Shown here: piece by piece, positions 45,811 through 56,709 of the stretch
Position numbering within the stretch: the first letter of the stretch is position 1
Layout: every line of letters starts with the position of its first letter
NCBI GenBank assembly: GCA_036971615.1
Contig: JAYKKR010000006.1
Coordinates: forward strand, 1,488,001-1,552,000
Length of the DNA: 64,000 nt
From: Amyloporia xantha
Lineage: Eukaryota > Basidiomycota > Agaricomycetes > Polyporales > Adustoporiaceae
Direction: 5' to 3'
Position numbers and translations under genes: made by a program
The notes under the pieces: generated by a model
The model's input: the letters and a program-made list of their open reading frames with translations, nothing else
Database searches by the model: none
Told to the model about the DNA's origin: nothing

Positions 45811-47640
45811 GACCGGGTCTCTGCGCGCCATGTCGTAGGTGGATCTCGCCGTCGTCTGTATGTATTTCTTGTCGCTGCCTTTATGAGCACGAGTGCATGA
45901 CGTCCCCAGCGTCTCCCATTTGTCCAATGGACCTTGTAACTAAGCGGCTGAATCACATTACCATCCAATCATGTGGATGGCGATGCGATTCAGACGCTTA
46001 ACTTCGGGGTAGCATTGACGAATGGCCGAGCTCGAGGACGCCAGCAAATCATGCTCTTTGGACATCGCGCCATGTCAAAGGTGGGTGTTTTCAGGTGGCG
46101 TATGTATCCGTTTCGTCTGCGCGGTGAGTGCATAAATGCATGACGTCCTTCTGCGCCAGCCAATTCTTCAATGGTCTTGGTATTCAAGCGGCTGAATCGG
46201 ATGGCCATCCAACAATGGTTGGATGGCGATTCGATTCAGATGCTTTGATCCAGGGTAGCATTGAAGAATCATGCAGGTCGAGAACGCCAGCACATCACGC
46301 CGGCTGCGCACCATGTGCCTCGCCTGCGCGCGCCATGCACGGCGCGATCGGATGGCGCATATTGCCGCTGAACGAGGCGGCTTCATCTATGACCTTCAGA
46401 GCCACAGGTATGCGGCTCTGAAGAGCATAGATGAAGGCGCCCTGTCTGGCGAGCCATAGCGCCATCCCACGGTGAGCATGAGCGCGCCATGCATGGCGCC
46501 ATCGGATGGCGCCCATCGCCGCCGGACAGCGCAACTTCCATATGTGGCCCTCCGAGCCGCAGGTATGCTGCTCCGAGTGACACAGAGGAAGGCGCCCTGT
46601 CTGGCGGCGATAGCTCCATCTCCCAACAGCGAGCATCAGCGCGCATGCACTTCGCCATCGGATGGCGCCCGTTTCCGCCGGACAAGGCCCATTTGACTTA
46701 TGTCCTTCTGAGCCACAGGTATGCGGCTCGGAGGAACATAAGTCAGGTCTTCCCTGTCTGGAGTCTGACTCTCTAACGTGAGTTTCAAATTTATGGTCTG
46801 CATGGATGCGGGATTCATGCATGGCGCTGTTGGATAAACCCATTAACTCCTTGCTCTCTACGTTCAAACAGTGGAATCGAGTTGCCCTCCGCGCCATGAG
46901 TACTCCAGATGCAGCTGAATTGTCCATCAGCATCGGGGGTACTCTCAAAACGTGGACGGTGATTCGATTCCTCTGGCTGACCCAGGGCAGCAAGGATGAA
47001 ATGGCCCAGTCCAAGAGCCCCAGCACATCATAACACCTGCGTGCCATACGCCTCACAGTGTGGCAGGCAAGGTACGTGGCGCATGGTTGCATAGCGCGTC
47101 TGGACATGGTGGCGCCATGATTCCATAGCGCATGCTGCCGCTGGAGATGGCCATTGGATCTGTGTCCCACAGAGGGTCCAGACAGCTGGATCCTTTGAAG
47201 GACACATATCAGATGGCCCAGTCTCTGCGCGTGTCTTGGGTTAGGCGAGAATATGTATTAGATGCTGGTAGGTGGGTAGATCCAGTTCAAATGACCTTAG
47301 CGTACATGAAATATGTATAGCGGTAGAATATAGCGCGATGCTGCCGCTTGAGATGGCCATTGGATCTGTGTCCCACAAAGGGTCCACACAGCTGGATGCT
47401 TTGAAGGACACATGTAAGATGGCCCTGTCTCTGCGCGTGTCTTGGAGTGGGGTGTATGGAGCCGTCGGAAATGGCCAATCAGACCTTGCGCTTTGAATTG
47501 TAGTCACACCACTGACCTGACCACACACGAAACATCGTGATGAATGACAGATTGCAAAGCCTAATGGATGGCGAGGCATTATTATTATTATACATACAGC
47601 ATGAGATTTATTGAAATGCATATAATTAAAGCGTAGAAAA
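45811..47640. repeat. Repeat-rich non-coding stretch of D
   Basis: No convincing gene. Several repeat sets are seen. Two copies of a segment with CGGCTGAATC..GATTCAG lie at about 45950-46010 and 46190-46260. Three units of about 150 bp lie at 46320-46770, each with GCGCCATCGGATGGCGCCC-type dyads and a GAGCC..GGCTC hairpin around CACAGGTATGC. Two units with GGCCATTGGATCTGTGTCCC lie at about 47140 and 47350. Apparent open frames on both strands follow the repeats. Confidence 0.65.
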
Positions 47641-47664
47641 GGAAACAATAGGGCGGAATATACT

Positions 47665-48121
47665 ACTTCAAGGCGAGAATATACCACAATAATATGGCGC
47701 AGTCGGCCGCGCCGTATCTAAAGGCTATATTATAGCCCTCGGCCGACACTACTTGCAGGCGAGAATATACCACAGAAATATGGCGCAGTCGGCCGCGCCG
47801 TATCTAAAGGCTATATTATAGCCCTCGGCCGACACTACTTCAAGGCGAGAATATACCACGATAATATGGCGCATTCGGCCGCGCCGTATCTAAAGGCTAT
47901 ATTATAGCCCTCGGCCGACACTACTTGCAGGCGAGAATATACCAGGGAAATATGGCGCACTCGGCCGCGCCGTATCTACAGGCTATATTATACCCTCTCG
48001 GCCGACCCTGCACTGCAGGCTATAGCGATGGCGTCGGCCGACGTCCGCTCTCCTTACTAAGTAATAAAAATTTCACCCATATCTCTCCCTATAGAGTAGG
48101 CTATAATGACTGAATGGGCTC
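47665..48121 (-). repeat. Right subterminal and terminal repeats of D
   Basis: Four units of about 86-88 bp (about 47665-48005), inverse to the left array, then the terminal repeat 48005-48121. Units alternate between TTCAAGGCGAG and TTGCAGGCGAG forms. Confidence 0.85.
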
Positions 48122-50689
48122 ACTTTGTGGAACCATTTGCAGGACGGAAGTGCTATTCAGTCTTTGACTTATTCTGGGGATTTGATGCTCGCAAAGTCCA
48201 TCCGATGAGCAGGGACATGACATCATTCCAGAGTCCACTTGGTCTACTACGCATCACATCATTGCCCATGGGTTTTACCAATTCTCCAGCAGAATTCCAA
48301 AAGTGTATGGTTTTCATCCTTCAGGACGAAATACCCGAATACGCAAACATCTTTATTGATGACCTACCCATCAAAGGACCAAGTACAGAATATCCAGATG
48401 CAGATGGAAGACCAGAGGTGTTGAAGGAGAATCCAGGCATCAGGCGATTCATTTGGGAACATGCTCAGGATGTTCATAGAATCATGCACCGAGTTGGCCA
48501 TGCAGGTGGAACCTTTGCCCCAAACAAAGCACAGCTGGGGAGGCAGGAAGTCATCATTGTAGGACAGAAGTGCACACCAGAAGGACGTCTGCCGGAGCCA
48601 AACAAGATAGAGAAGATTCTTAATTGGCCAGTGTTGAAGACAGTCCATGATGTTCGAGCATTCATGGGACTGTGCGGAACTGTTCGCATTTGGATTCACA
48701 ATTACTCCAAGCTTGGGAGACCACTTTCCGAACTGCTTCATCGAGAAACCGAGTTTGTATGGGATGAGCGAAGGCAGCAAGCATTTGATGCACTAAAGCA
48801 AGCAATAACCTCTGCTCCTGCTCTTCGCCCCATTGACTATCAATCACCGAACCCAGTAGTTCTATCAGTCGACTCCAGCAAGATTGCAGTTGGTTTTATT
48901 CTATCCCAGTATGATGACCAGAAGAAGAAGAGGCCAGCTCGCTATGGATCAATACTGATGGATGAAAGAGAAGCAAGGTATTCCCAGCCAAAGTTGGAGT
49001 TGTATGGACTCTATCGAGCCCTTCGTGCCTATCGACTCTACCTCATCGGGGTCCAGAATCTACAGGTTGAAGTGGATGCCAAGTATATCAAAGGCATGCT
49101 CAATGAGCCAGATCTTCAGCCTAATGCAGCAATTAATCGATGGATCCAGGGTGTACTCATGTTCCACTTTACCCTGATCCATGTTCCTGCAGAGAAGCAC
49201 AGAGGACCAGATGCACTTTCAAGAAGAGAACGGGCAGAGGAAGAAGAACTAGAAGAGGAAGATGACAGTTGGTTGGATGATATTGCCCTTTACACTGAGA
49301 TCAAGGACCGGCATCGGAACCTGCCATATCAGGATGTCTCGAGCTATTTTGCAGGCCTTGCCAGCATTAACGCTGAGGTAATGATATCTACCGATTCGAA
49401 GCAAGATCAGGCCCTTCGAGACTACATGCATTTCCTGCAGACTCTGGAGACTCCAGAATTTGATTCTATCCAAGCACGTCGCAGGTTCATTCGCAAGGCC
49501 AGTCGATATCTGGTGAGAGGAGGAAAGATGTACAGGCGGAATGGCAATCTACCTCCCAAGAGAGTTATATTGGAGGCGAAAAGAAGATTGGAAATCCTAG
49601 TGGGAGCCCATGAAGGACTTGGGCATCGAGGAGAGCAGGCAGTAATGCAGACTATCAAAGAGCGATTCTACTGGCCAAACCTGTGGAATGATGTTCGACA
49701 TCATGTGCGATCGTGCCATGAATGCCAAGTACGAAGCACACGCAAGGTCGAGGTCCCCATTATCATTTCTGCACCTTCGACAATCTTCACCAAGGTCTAT
49801 CTTGACATTATGGAGATGCCAAAAGCCAAAGGTTTCAAGTACATCATAGCAGCTAGAGATGACCTTTCACGAGCCAGTGAAGGAAAGTCCCTTCGAAAGA
49901 AGACAGCCAAGAGTGTGGCAGATTTCTTCTTTGAACAGATTCTCTGCAGATATGGAGCGGTAGGAGAAGTTGTGACAGACAATGGAGGAGAATTCAAGGA
50001 GGCATTCCAAGAGCTCATGCGCAGGCACCATATCCCACAGATCATGATCTCGAGCTACAATTCCAAAGCCAATGGTGTAGTTGAGCGAGGACATTTCATT
50101 ATACGTGAATCCATCCTGAAGACCTGTGAGGGCAAATGGGACCAATGGCCAAATTATGTTCATCATGCTTTCTTCACAGATCGCATCACAGTTAGCCAGG
50201 TCACAGGATATTCAGCCTACTATCTCCTTTACGGTGTTCATCCAGTCCTTCCTTTCGATCTCCTTGAGGCATCATTTATGGTGGAGAACTTCCAGGCAGG
50301 AATGTCCACAAGCGATTTGCTCGCATTACGCATTCGTCAGTTGCTAAAGAAGCCTGCAGACATAGCCCGCGCAGCATCTGCATTAAAGAAGTCTCGCTTA
50401 CACTCAAAGGAAGTCTTTGAAAGGAGATACGAGAAGAGGATGCATCGCCACATCTATGACCCAGGAGACCTTGTGCTGGTACGAAACAGCAGTGTGGAGA
50501 AGAGTGCAGATAGGAAGCACAGACCCCGCTATCTTGGGCCTTTCCAGGTGATTCGTCGTACCAAAGGTGGATCATATGCTCTTGCTGAGCTAGATGGTGC
50601 TGTATGGCGACAGGGAGTTGCTGCCTTCCGACTGCTACCCTATGTCTCTCGAGATGAAGTGGCAAACCTCACACTGGATGAAGACAGTG
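48122..50689 (+). pseudogene. pol: pol of gypsy element C, second piece (RT, RNase H, integrase)
   Basis: An uninterrupted frame of about 850 codons. RT continues from FVEPFAGRKCYS with SFQSPLG and the FIDD catalytic box (about 48353). RNase H shows SVDSSKIAVG (about 48870) and VDAKYIKGM. The integrase zinc finger (HEGLGHRG.., SCHECQ, about 49610-49730) is followed by the core with VYLDIMEMP, VTDNGGEF (about 49975) and NGVVERGH (about 50075). The GPF domain (RYLGPFQVIRRTKGGSYAL) comes last. The sequence is cut in the acidic tail at 50689 by element E. No frameshift is seen, in contrast to A and B, so C was probably recently active. Confidence 0.9.
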
Positions 50690-50917
50690 CGTCTTTGTCA
50701 TTTATAGTGGATAATCTTCTTTACACTTTGTACACTTTTTTGTCTAATCTACCCCATACCTGAGTGCTTCACACTCTTTAATCCTCTGGATTATCCCAAG
50801 ATTTCCCCCACTGTCAGGCTACCTTCATTATGCAGGATCATCCAGAGGATAAGCCTGAAAATAATCCAGAAGATTATCTAGAAGATAATCCAGAGGATTA
50901 TCCAGGAAAAGAAATCA

Positions 50918-51005
50918 ATTATGACACCAGGAGGGATTGAACCCCAGAATTCCCACATTTCCATAATAGGCAAGTAGGCAGGCAACCTTACCACTACACC
51001 ATAAG
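50918..51005 (-). ncRNA. tRNA-like pol III promoter module, left arm of E
   Basis: On the minus strand: an A-box-like TGGTGTAGTGGTAAGG (51000-50985) and a B box GGGGTTCAATCCC (50943-50931) about 57 bases apart, which is tRNA spacing. The acceptor ends do not pair, so it is tRNA-derived rather than a working tRNA. Confidence 0.6.
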
Positions 51006-51308
51006 TCCTTGTATATAGGTCTAAGGTTTAGTCAATATATACTATAGTCTCCCAAGGGATGCTATATATCTGGACTTCAACCAATTTCGACTTTTTGGCT
51101 GTTTCTGTATTGAGCCATATACAGCTGGATTAGATTTTATAAAAGAAGAGCTAATCCAGCTTCTTGACTTAGCTTAATCCAGGCACAATCTAGCTGTATA
51201 TGGCTCAATACAGAAACAGCCAAAAAGTCGAAATTGGTTGAAGTCCAGATATATAGCATCCCTTGGGGAGACTATAGTATATATTGACTAAACCTTAGAC
51301 CTATATAC

Positions 51309-51396
51309 AAGGACTTATGGTGTAGTGGTAAGGTTGCCTGCCTACTTGCCTATTATGGAAATGTGGGAATTCTGGGGTTCAATCCCTCCTGGTGTC
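51309..51396 (+). ncRNA. tRNA-like pol III promoter module, right arm of E
   Basis: Mirror image of the left-arm module. The A box TGGTGTAGTGGTAAGG is at 51318-51333 and the B box GGGTTCAATCCC at 51375-51386; the TTCAATC loop sits on a GGG/CCC stem. Transcription from it would run outward toward the right end of E. Confidence 0.6.
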
Positions 51397-51629
51397 ATAA
51401 TTGATTTCTTTTCCTGGATAATCCTCTGGATTATCTTCTAGATAATCTTCTGGATTATTTTCAGGCTTATCCTCTGGATGATCCTGCATAATGAAGGTAG
51501 CCTGACAGTGGGGGAAATCTTGGGATAATCCAGAGGATTAAAGAGTGTGAAGCACTCAGGTATGGGGTAGATTAGACAAAAAAGTGTACAAAGTGTAAAG
51601 AAGATTATCCACTATAAATGACATCACTG

Positions 51630-51776
51630 GACAGTGATGATGAAGTAGAGCATGAGGACAGAGATGACGAAGGCATGGAATCCGATGAGCCTGTGGAGAA
51701 GTATTCAGAAAGCTCATCCAAGTCATCTGACTCTGACTCGGATTCTCCATCTGAATCCAGTTCAGATGAAGATTAG
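51630..51776 (+). pseudogene. pol: pol of element C, last piece (acidic tail)
   Basis: Following the E duplication, the frame reads DSDDEVEHEDRDDEGMESDEP... and a Ser/Asp/Glu tail to TAG at 51774. It is the counterpart of the acidic tail of the A pol gene. Confidence 0.8.
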
Positions 51777-52340
51777 GAGGAGAGGACAAGGCATCTTCAT
51801 CCCAAAACCCCTCTTCCCCAGAGGTGGCAACTGGGGACAGTTGCTATTTCTTGTGTCGTCCAGATGTCACGCGCCAAAAGTGTTTGGCTCGTGGACATGG
51901 ATAAAATGCATCATTATTCCCTCAATCACTCCAGCTATCTCTGCAGCAGATCATCCCAGGCCTACCAATGGATCATTCAGAATTTTCCTCATTTATCCCA
52001 TATTTTTCCAAGCCTTGGTTCAGGCTACACAAGCCTACAGAATCAGAATGAGCACAGAGATAATGCTCAGGTGATGGCGGGATAATAGCCTATTTAGGAA
52101 GGTCATCATGTGACCTCAATTGCAGAGAGGAAACACCCAGATCTCATACCCGGCCATCAAACGGGCTGATCTAGCCAAAGTCTGGAGGCGCATGACTAAG
52201 GAGAAGGGCCTAGGCTATAGTGAGAGAATTCTGCTATTGGATACTCCACAGACCCTTACCAAGCGAGGCATTTATGCCAATGGATGGCCAGATGACTGTT
52301 TGGATGACGGAGCAGGGAGAGAGACAGAAAGGAAATGAGA
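51777..52340 (+). other. 3' untranslated region and purine tract of element C
   Basis: No gene is supported. The last 30 bases (52311-52340, ..GGGAGAGAGACAGAAAGG..) are almost all purines and precede a TG start, as expected for the polypurine tract before a 3' LTR. Confidence 0.5.
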
Positions 52341-53095
52341 TGCTTAGTAATGCTTAGTCAGTGGACTCTCAGATGAGTATATAAGACCTGCTGCATGTAC
52401 AATACTTCACTACCTTTTCCCTCACTGAAGTATAGAGTTCTTCTTACTTCACAGGCAGTCCGCTGAGCAATCAGTGTATCTCTTGTCATTGCGTCCGCCA
52501 GCTGTTCATCGTTGTCATTATCGTCGTCATCGTCATCGTCGTATTAGTATCCTCGCCGTCATCAGTATCAGTGCCGAGGGCATAAACGTTGCCCAAAGCC
52601 TGAAGACTAACCTTCACTAGGGGTCGAATCTATCTTTCCCTATAGGCAGTCACCTAGGGTCTCATCAGTGCTTCTATAGCCTGTTGTCATCCCCAGAAGT
52701 ATTATAGGCCTTGTTCATCGCGGAACTCGCCTTCATCATCGTCAGTCACGTCACGTCCCGCCCAGTCATAGGCCTTGTTCATCGCGGAACTCGCCTTCGT
52801 TATCATCAGTTACGTCACGAGTCCAGTTTGGGTATTGTTCACACGGAACTTTAGCCCAAGTCAGCCAGCCCACGTCAAGCAGTCAAGCCCAGCTTTGACT
52901 ATTGTTCACACGGAACTCTAGTCCAAGTCACATATCCACAAGTCACAGTCCGCAACCCAGTATAGTCCAGTCCAGTTATATCACACATCCAGCCAGTCGA
53001 GTGGATCGATCCCACAGATTGCTATTCATACAAAGTCGTATCCCTAATTGATCATACCCATCTCCTCACACGAACAACCGTGATAGCCTGATACT
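52341..53095 (+). repeat. Candidate 3' LTR of element C
   Basis: Starts TGCTTAGTAATGC just after the purine tract and has a TATA box (GTATATAAGACC, 52377-52388). The right boundary is uncertain because no second copy is in the window. Within it, 52700-52960 holds about four degenerate repeats around TTGTTCA..CGGAACT..AGTCA. Confidence 0.5.
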
Positions 53096-53735
53096 GTTGA
53101 CGTATCCGGTGAACCGCGGCAGAAACAATTTCTGACTTGACAACGGACAGCCAGCTCACGGACGCAGCCGACATCTAATGGTACAAATCCGAAGGCGAGG
53201 ACCAGCCGCTGATCTCAGCACCTGTATCAGCTTCCAAAGAAGCTGATATTCCCGCAGGCTTGACAGCCGTGGAATCGGTAAGTGCGCGCGCTCCTTGACG
53301 TTTCTTCTCGTGCTCCTAACGCCCTCTCTCCGCCAGCACCGAGACTCTCGAATGGAACCCCTGCGTTGCGCGTCGCCGGCACACGCGTTCGCAAGCCCAC
53401 ATGGCAGGTAACGCAGGGCGACACGGAATCCACGCGTTCTTCGTGCAGCCAACACCGGGCAAGCACAACAACACAATGCGACCGGCGCCGGTAGTAGCAG
53501 CAGGGCCCCTACAGGTGCGCGACGCCGCGGCCACTACTGCTGACAGCTAATGTCGTGCCACAGATGTGCTGCCCCCGAGTGTCGATCTGACAGGGGATTG
53601 CCAGCACTCACGCTTGCAATCGAGCGAGCTTCGCCTGATCAACCTCAGGGAAATTACATTTATCCAGACAAGTATCACCACACTATGGACATGTACAGTA
53701 GACTAGCATAAAATGAAAAAAACAATTACTTAGAA
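53096..53735. other. Unassigned stretch with possible exon remnants
   Basis: GT..AG signals (for example GGTAAGTGCG near 53277 and CCGCCAG near 53337) bracket short open pieces on the plus strand, but no protein family can be recognised and frames are short. It may be a gene relic. Confidence 0.25.
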
Positions 53736-53739
53736 AATC

Positions 53740-53905
53740 ACAGGTTCGGAAGGTTCGAACCGGTTATGAACCTGAACTGAACCTGCCGAACCGGTTCAGC
53801 AGGTTCGGTTCAGGTTCAGGTTCAGGTTCAGCCATATGCATGCAGGTTCGGTTCGGGGTTCGGCCAAAATACCTGCTGAACCGAACTGAACTGAACTTAG
53901 GAGAT
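53740..53905. repeat. GGTTC-based simple repeat with dyads
   Basis: Clusters of GGTTCAGGTTCAGGTTCAGG and its complement GAACCTGAACTGAACC, plus AACCGGTT palindromes, in about 165 bp. No gene. Confidence 0.7.
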
Positions 53906-53979
53906 GCTAAGAGTCGTCACTTTGCTGCTGCCAGTGCTTGACTTAGTGTCGGTATCAGTGCTGTTCTGTGGGCCGGGTC

Positions 53980-54110
53980 GTACTCACATGTGCCGCTGGA
54001 CCCGCTCGCGTCGTCCTTGCGGCCGCGGGAGCTGTTCACGATCACGTCGGAGGTGCTGGGCGTCGCAGAGCGTCTCCAGACGGTTCTCAACGAGGAGCAG
54101 GATGTAAGGG
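53980..54110 (+). pseudogene. Possible exon of a lost gene
   Basis: The plus frame reads VPLDPLASSLRPRELFTI followed by an amphipathic helix (EVLGVAERLQTVLNEEQD), and ends at a GTAAGG donor. It is a plausible single exon, but nothing around it continues it and the opposite strand is also open. Confidence 0.25.
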
Positions 54111-54435
54111 TGAACAACAGTAGCATCTTTACCCTTTGATAATAGGAAGAAGCTTGACTGCCCAAAAGCGAATTGCAATCCTGGCTCTATAAAACTAGAC
54201 GCAGCAATGAACCTTTCTCCCTGTCTAATTTACGCTACGTCTAATTGCATTGACTTATGAGCTGATGGTATTGCGACGTGATGGGTACTAAGATGAAGGT
54301 CCGGCAACCGTGAAGGGCACAGTCTAAGGTCATTTGGATTCGGGCGTGCGGAGCATCGCCGTCTCAAACCAAGTACTCTATGCTGTATCCTAGAATAGTG
54401 CGCACGTGAACATCATGTGACATACACGTGACCAA

Positions 54436-55020
54436 TTCAAACTCCCCACTCTTATCCCTCTCCAACTCCCTACGGCGGCTGGCAGAAAACATGAGTAAAT
54501 AACGGCGACCGGGCTGCAAATATCCTCGATCAGGAAGGAGGTATTGCCGATGAAATGCTATTTTCCTCAGTAGCATAGGGCTCAGACTGCACTGGAAGAC
54601 ACTAGAACTTTGCTATGTCTCTGGATTTTTTTCTGTGTCTTCTCTGATATGATATGCTTACTTATAAAGCACCAATGCATTTATTTGCCCCTTCTTCCGC
54701 ACTTTCTTGACTACAACTCAAGTGTCCCCACCAGTCTGGAAGCATTGAAGAGCCTCCATCATGGGTTTTGCCCATTATTAAAGCAGAGGTATAATCTAGA
54801 CCTGCATAGAAATTTTTGTATATACTCAACAGGGCTAAAACTAATTCATTCACCATCCCATTCCATCTCAAGCATCTGCACCCACAAGCCGCCACCAGAA
54901 ATCCTGGGGCCACCACCTTCCAAATTGAGGCGACGCCCCTCCGCGCCCCGTTGTTTACTCGTGTTTTCTGCCAGCCGCTGTAGGGAGTTGGGGGCAAATA
55001 AGAGTGTGGAGTTTAAAATT
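54436..55020. repeat. Degenerate inverted-repeat element
   Basis: 54436-54510 and 54945-55020 are inverted copies sharing ACTCCCTAC(G/A)GCGGCTGGCAGA and CACTCTTAT. Together they look like the ends of a roughly 590-bp decayed element. No gene is supported between 54110 and 55574. Confidence 0.45.
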
Positions 55021-55574
55021 GGCGGGGATCAAAATATTGTGGCTGAAGTGGCTGAAGTGGCTGAATAGGATAGAGCATTGTACTACGCCCTCGGATGAAG
55101 GCCCCCATCGACCGGAAGAAAGGGTGGGCAGGAGCCTGACCCTCCAGAAGGTCTGGTGCATTTCGTGCTCGGCATGTAGATATGTGACAATCAGTCACAT
55201 CACGTGCACTTGACTAATGGGCAACTTGTAATATGGTCCCGGTAAACGCAGGCTTTGCGTCCTTTGTGCATCCTGGTTGTTACTACATTGACGGTATTTG
55301 ATCCATTTGTGCTTCTTCTCATGTTTGCGATGCCTTTTACAAGATAATTGTGTACCGCTTGGTGAAAACATTTCAGCTATGGCTGTTAGGTCGGAAGATG
55401 CCGAAGAATATTCATATGTAGGATGTGCAGCTTGATTCCACTGTAACTGGATATTCTGTTGTCAGGGTAAACTCGAAATCCATAGCGAGCACCGCCCTGG
55501 GGCAAAAATCGGTTCACTTTTATGCAGCAACCGCAGAGAATACCGTCATATAGATGTGTATGAGTCAATACAAA

Positions 55575-55829
55575 TGTAACGTGCCATTACATATCTATTC
55601 AATTATATTCCATTATATTATTATAATCCCTTATCCTAGGCTTATATGCCCTTATCATCTATATTTACATATGTTTGTGTGCCAGCACATATGCCACTAT
55701 CCTATTTCCTTTCTAAGACGAACACTTCTTTCATATCAACACCTATGTATGCATACTGTAGACTTTCTCTGGAATAGAGATTGGGTGCAGCGCATATCAG
55801 GTGTGAGTGAGAGAAGTATATTTGTTACA
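55575..55829 (+). repeat. 5' LTR of element F
   Basis: 255 bp, AT-rich, begins TGTAACG and ends TTTGTTACA. It differs from the 3' LTR by small changes (for example the GTGCC/GATGCC region at its start and a stretch near 55735). Confidence 0.9.
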
Positions 55830-55887
55830 CATTTTTGCGCTCCTCTGACTTTGTCAGGTTTCTACAACCTGGGAGAGTTTACAGCGC

Positions 55888-56709
55888 ATGCATACATTTA
55901 CAACTGCCTACTTCACTAAGTGGCCAGCTGGAACTGTCCTCTTGGCTAAATGCCTCGAGGTGTTGCATCCCTTACATGAAGAAGCTCATAGTTCTTCATG
56001 CAAGGCCTGGAGAGTCCAAGACCTTCCCTCCTGGGTTCACTGGGAGAGAAGGTCTCTGTCATTTGAGAAGGCTATCTCAGATTTGATCGAGATGCCTCTC
56101 GAGGATCTTGAGGAACGAATCACTCGGTTCGACGACCGAGCGAGACGGTACGGGTTCGAACGCGAAGACCGCGCACTCATGACCGTCAGTACCATCCGGT
56201 ACTGCGTCATGGCGCAACTCGATCACGACGAAGAGCGACGCGCTTCACAGCGGTCCTCTCCCGTGAACGAGCCGGCGATGCCCAGCAGACCCGCAACGGG
56301 GATCTCTGGGACTGCCCGAGGCTTGCGCCCGACGCCCCACGCAGTCATTCCCGACGCGCGGCGCGGCGAGCGCCTACACGCGCCTTCTTCCGCTACCACC
56401 ACCACCACCTCCTCTTCCACCTCGACACCGGCCCACTCCACCACCACCGCAACACCCACGGCCGCGGAACCCGAACAGACGCGCCCGGAACCCCGAGCGC
56501 GCCAGTACGGCCCGTACAAGACGGCTCCCAGCAGCCACCACAACAGCAGTGTGCCCCGTCCAACGACGGCACACTGCAGCCCTCTGCGACGCGTCAAGAC
56601 GCGCCGTACGGCGTTCATCCTCATGGCTCGGGTCCTCAAGAGACCTCGAGCGATGTTCTGCTCCAGCAGGACGAACTCGCCGGGCGGTTGCGCGCCCGGG
56701 AGGGTATAG
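55888..56709 (+). CDS. First open frame of element F, unknown function
   Basis: 273 codons. The first third reads like a folded domain (YFTKWPAGTVLLAKCLEVLH, then EDLEERITRFDDRARRYGFEREDRALMTVSTIRYCVMAQLDHDEERR); the rest is Ser/Thr/Pro-rich and basic. It might be a gag-like protein, but no capsid or knuckle motif is visible. Many hairpins are embedded in it (56123-56140 and 56187-56204, for example). It overlaps the next frame by 22 bases. Confidence 0.4.
   Translation: MHTFTTAYFTKWPAGTVLLAKCLEVLHPLHEEAHSSSCKAWRVQDLPSWVHWERRSLSFEKAISDLIEMPLEDLEERITRFDDRARRYGFEREDRALMTVSTIRYCVMAQLDHDEERRASQRSSPVNEPAMPSRPATGISGTARGLRPTPHAVIPDARRGERLHAPSSATTTTTSSSTSTPAHSTTTATPTAAEPEQTRPEPRARQYGPYKTAPSSHHNSSVPRPTTAHCSPLRRVKTRRTAFILMARVLKRPRAMFCSSRTNSPGGCAPGRV

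Larger units (their letters stand above)
38093..48128. mobile_element. KDZ-type DNA transposon D (10.0 kb) with 7-bp target duplication
   Basis: ACTTTGT occurs at 38093-38099 and 48122-48128, and removing 38100-48121 plus one copy restores the C reverse transcriptase frame. Terminal repeats start with 8-9 divergent bases, then CAGTCA(C/T)TATAGCCTAC, and extend over about 110 bp before arrays of 88-bp subterminal repeats. Inside are a KDZ transposase (-), a Zn-cluster gene (+), a Ser/Pro-repeat gene (-), a small spliced gene (+) and a repeat-rich 2-kb stretch. KDZ (Kyakuja-Dileera-Zisupton) elements are known to be abundant in mushrooms. Confidence 0.9.
50683..51636. mobile_element. Palindromic element E (940 bp) with 7-bp target duplication
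   Basis: GACAGTG flanks 50690-51629. After 7 divergent bases the ends share GTCATTTATAGTGG. Two nearly perfect inverted arms of about 435 bp (50697-51131 and 51194-51622) surround a loop of about 60 bases. Arms contain small dyads of the type GATAATCC/GGATTATC and one tRNA-like module each. Removing E and one duplication makes the acidic C pol tail read straight through. No protein is encoded; it is non-autonomous. Confidence 0.88.

Noticed and set aside
38100..48121. TET/JBP dioxygenase cargo, known in some mushroom KDZ elements
   Set aside because: No frame shows the HxD..H iron-binding pattern or any similarity I can recognise.
51309..51396. A functional tRNA gene
   Set aside because: A and B boxes are present but the acceptor stem does not pair and the anticodon arm is not clear; it is tRNA-derived.
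55830..55850. Initiator-tRNA primer site after the F 5' LTR
   Set aside because: The bases following the LTR do not start TGG and match no tRNA 3' end I recognise.
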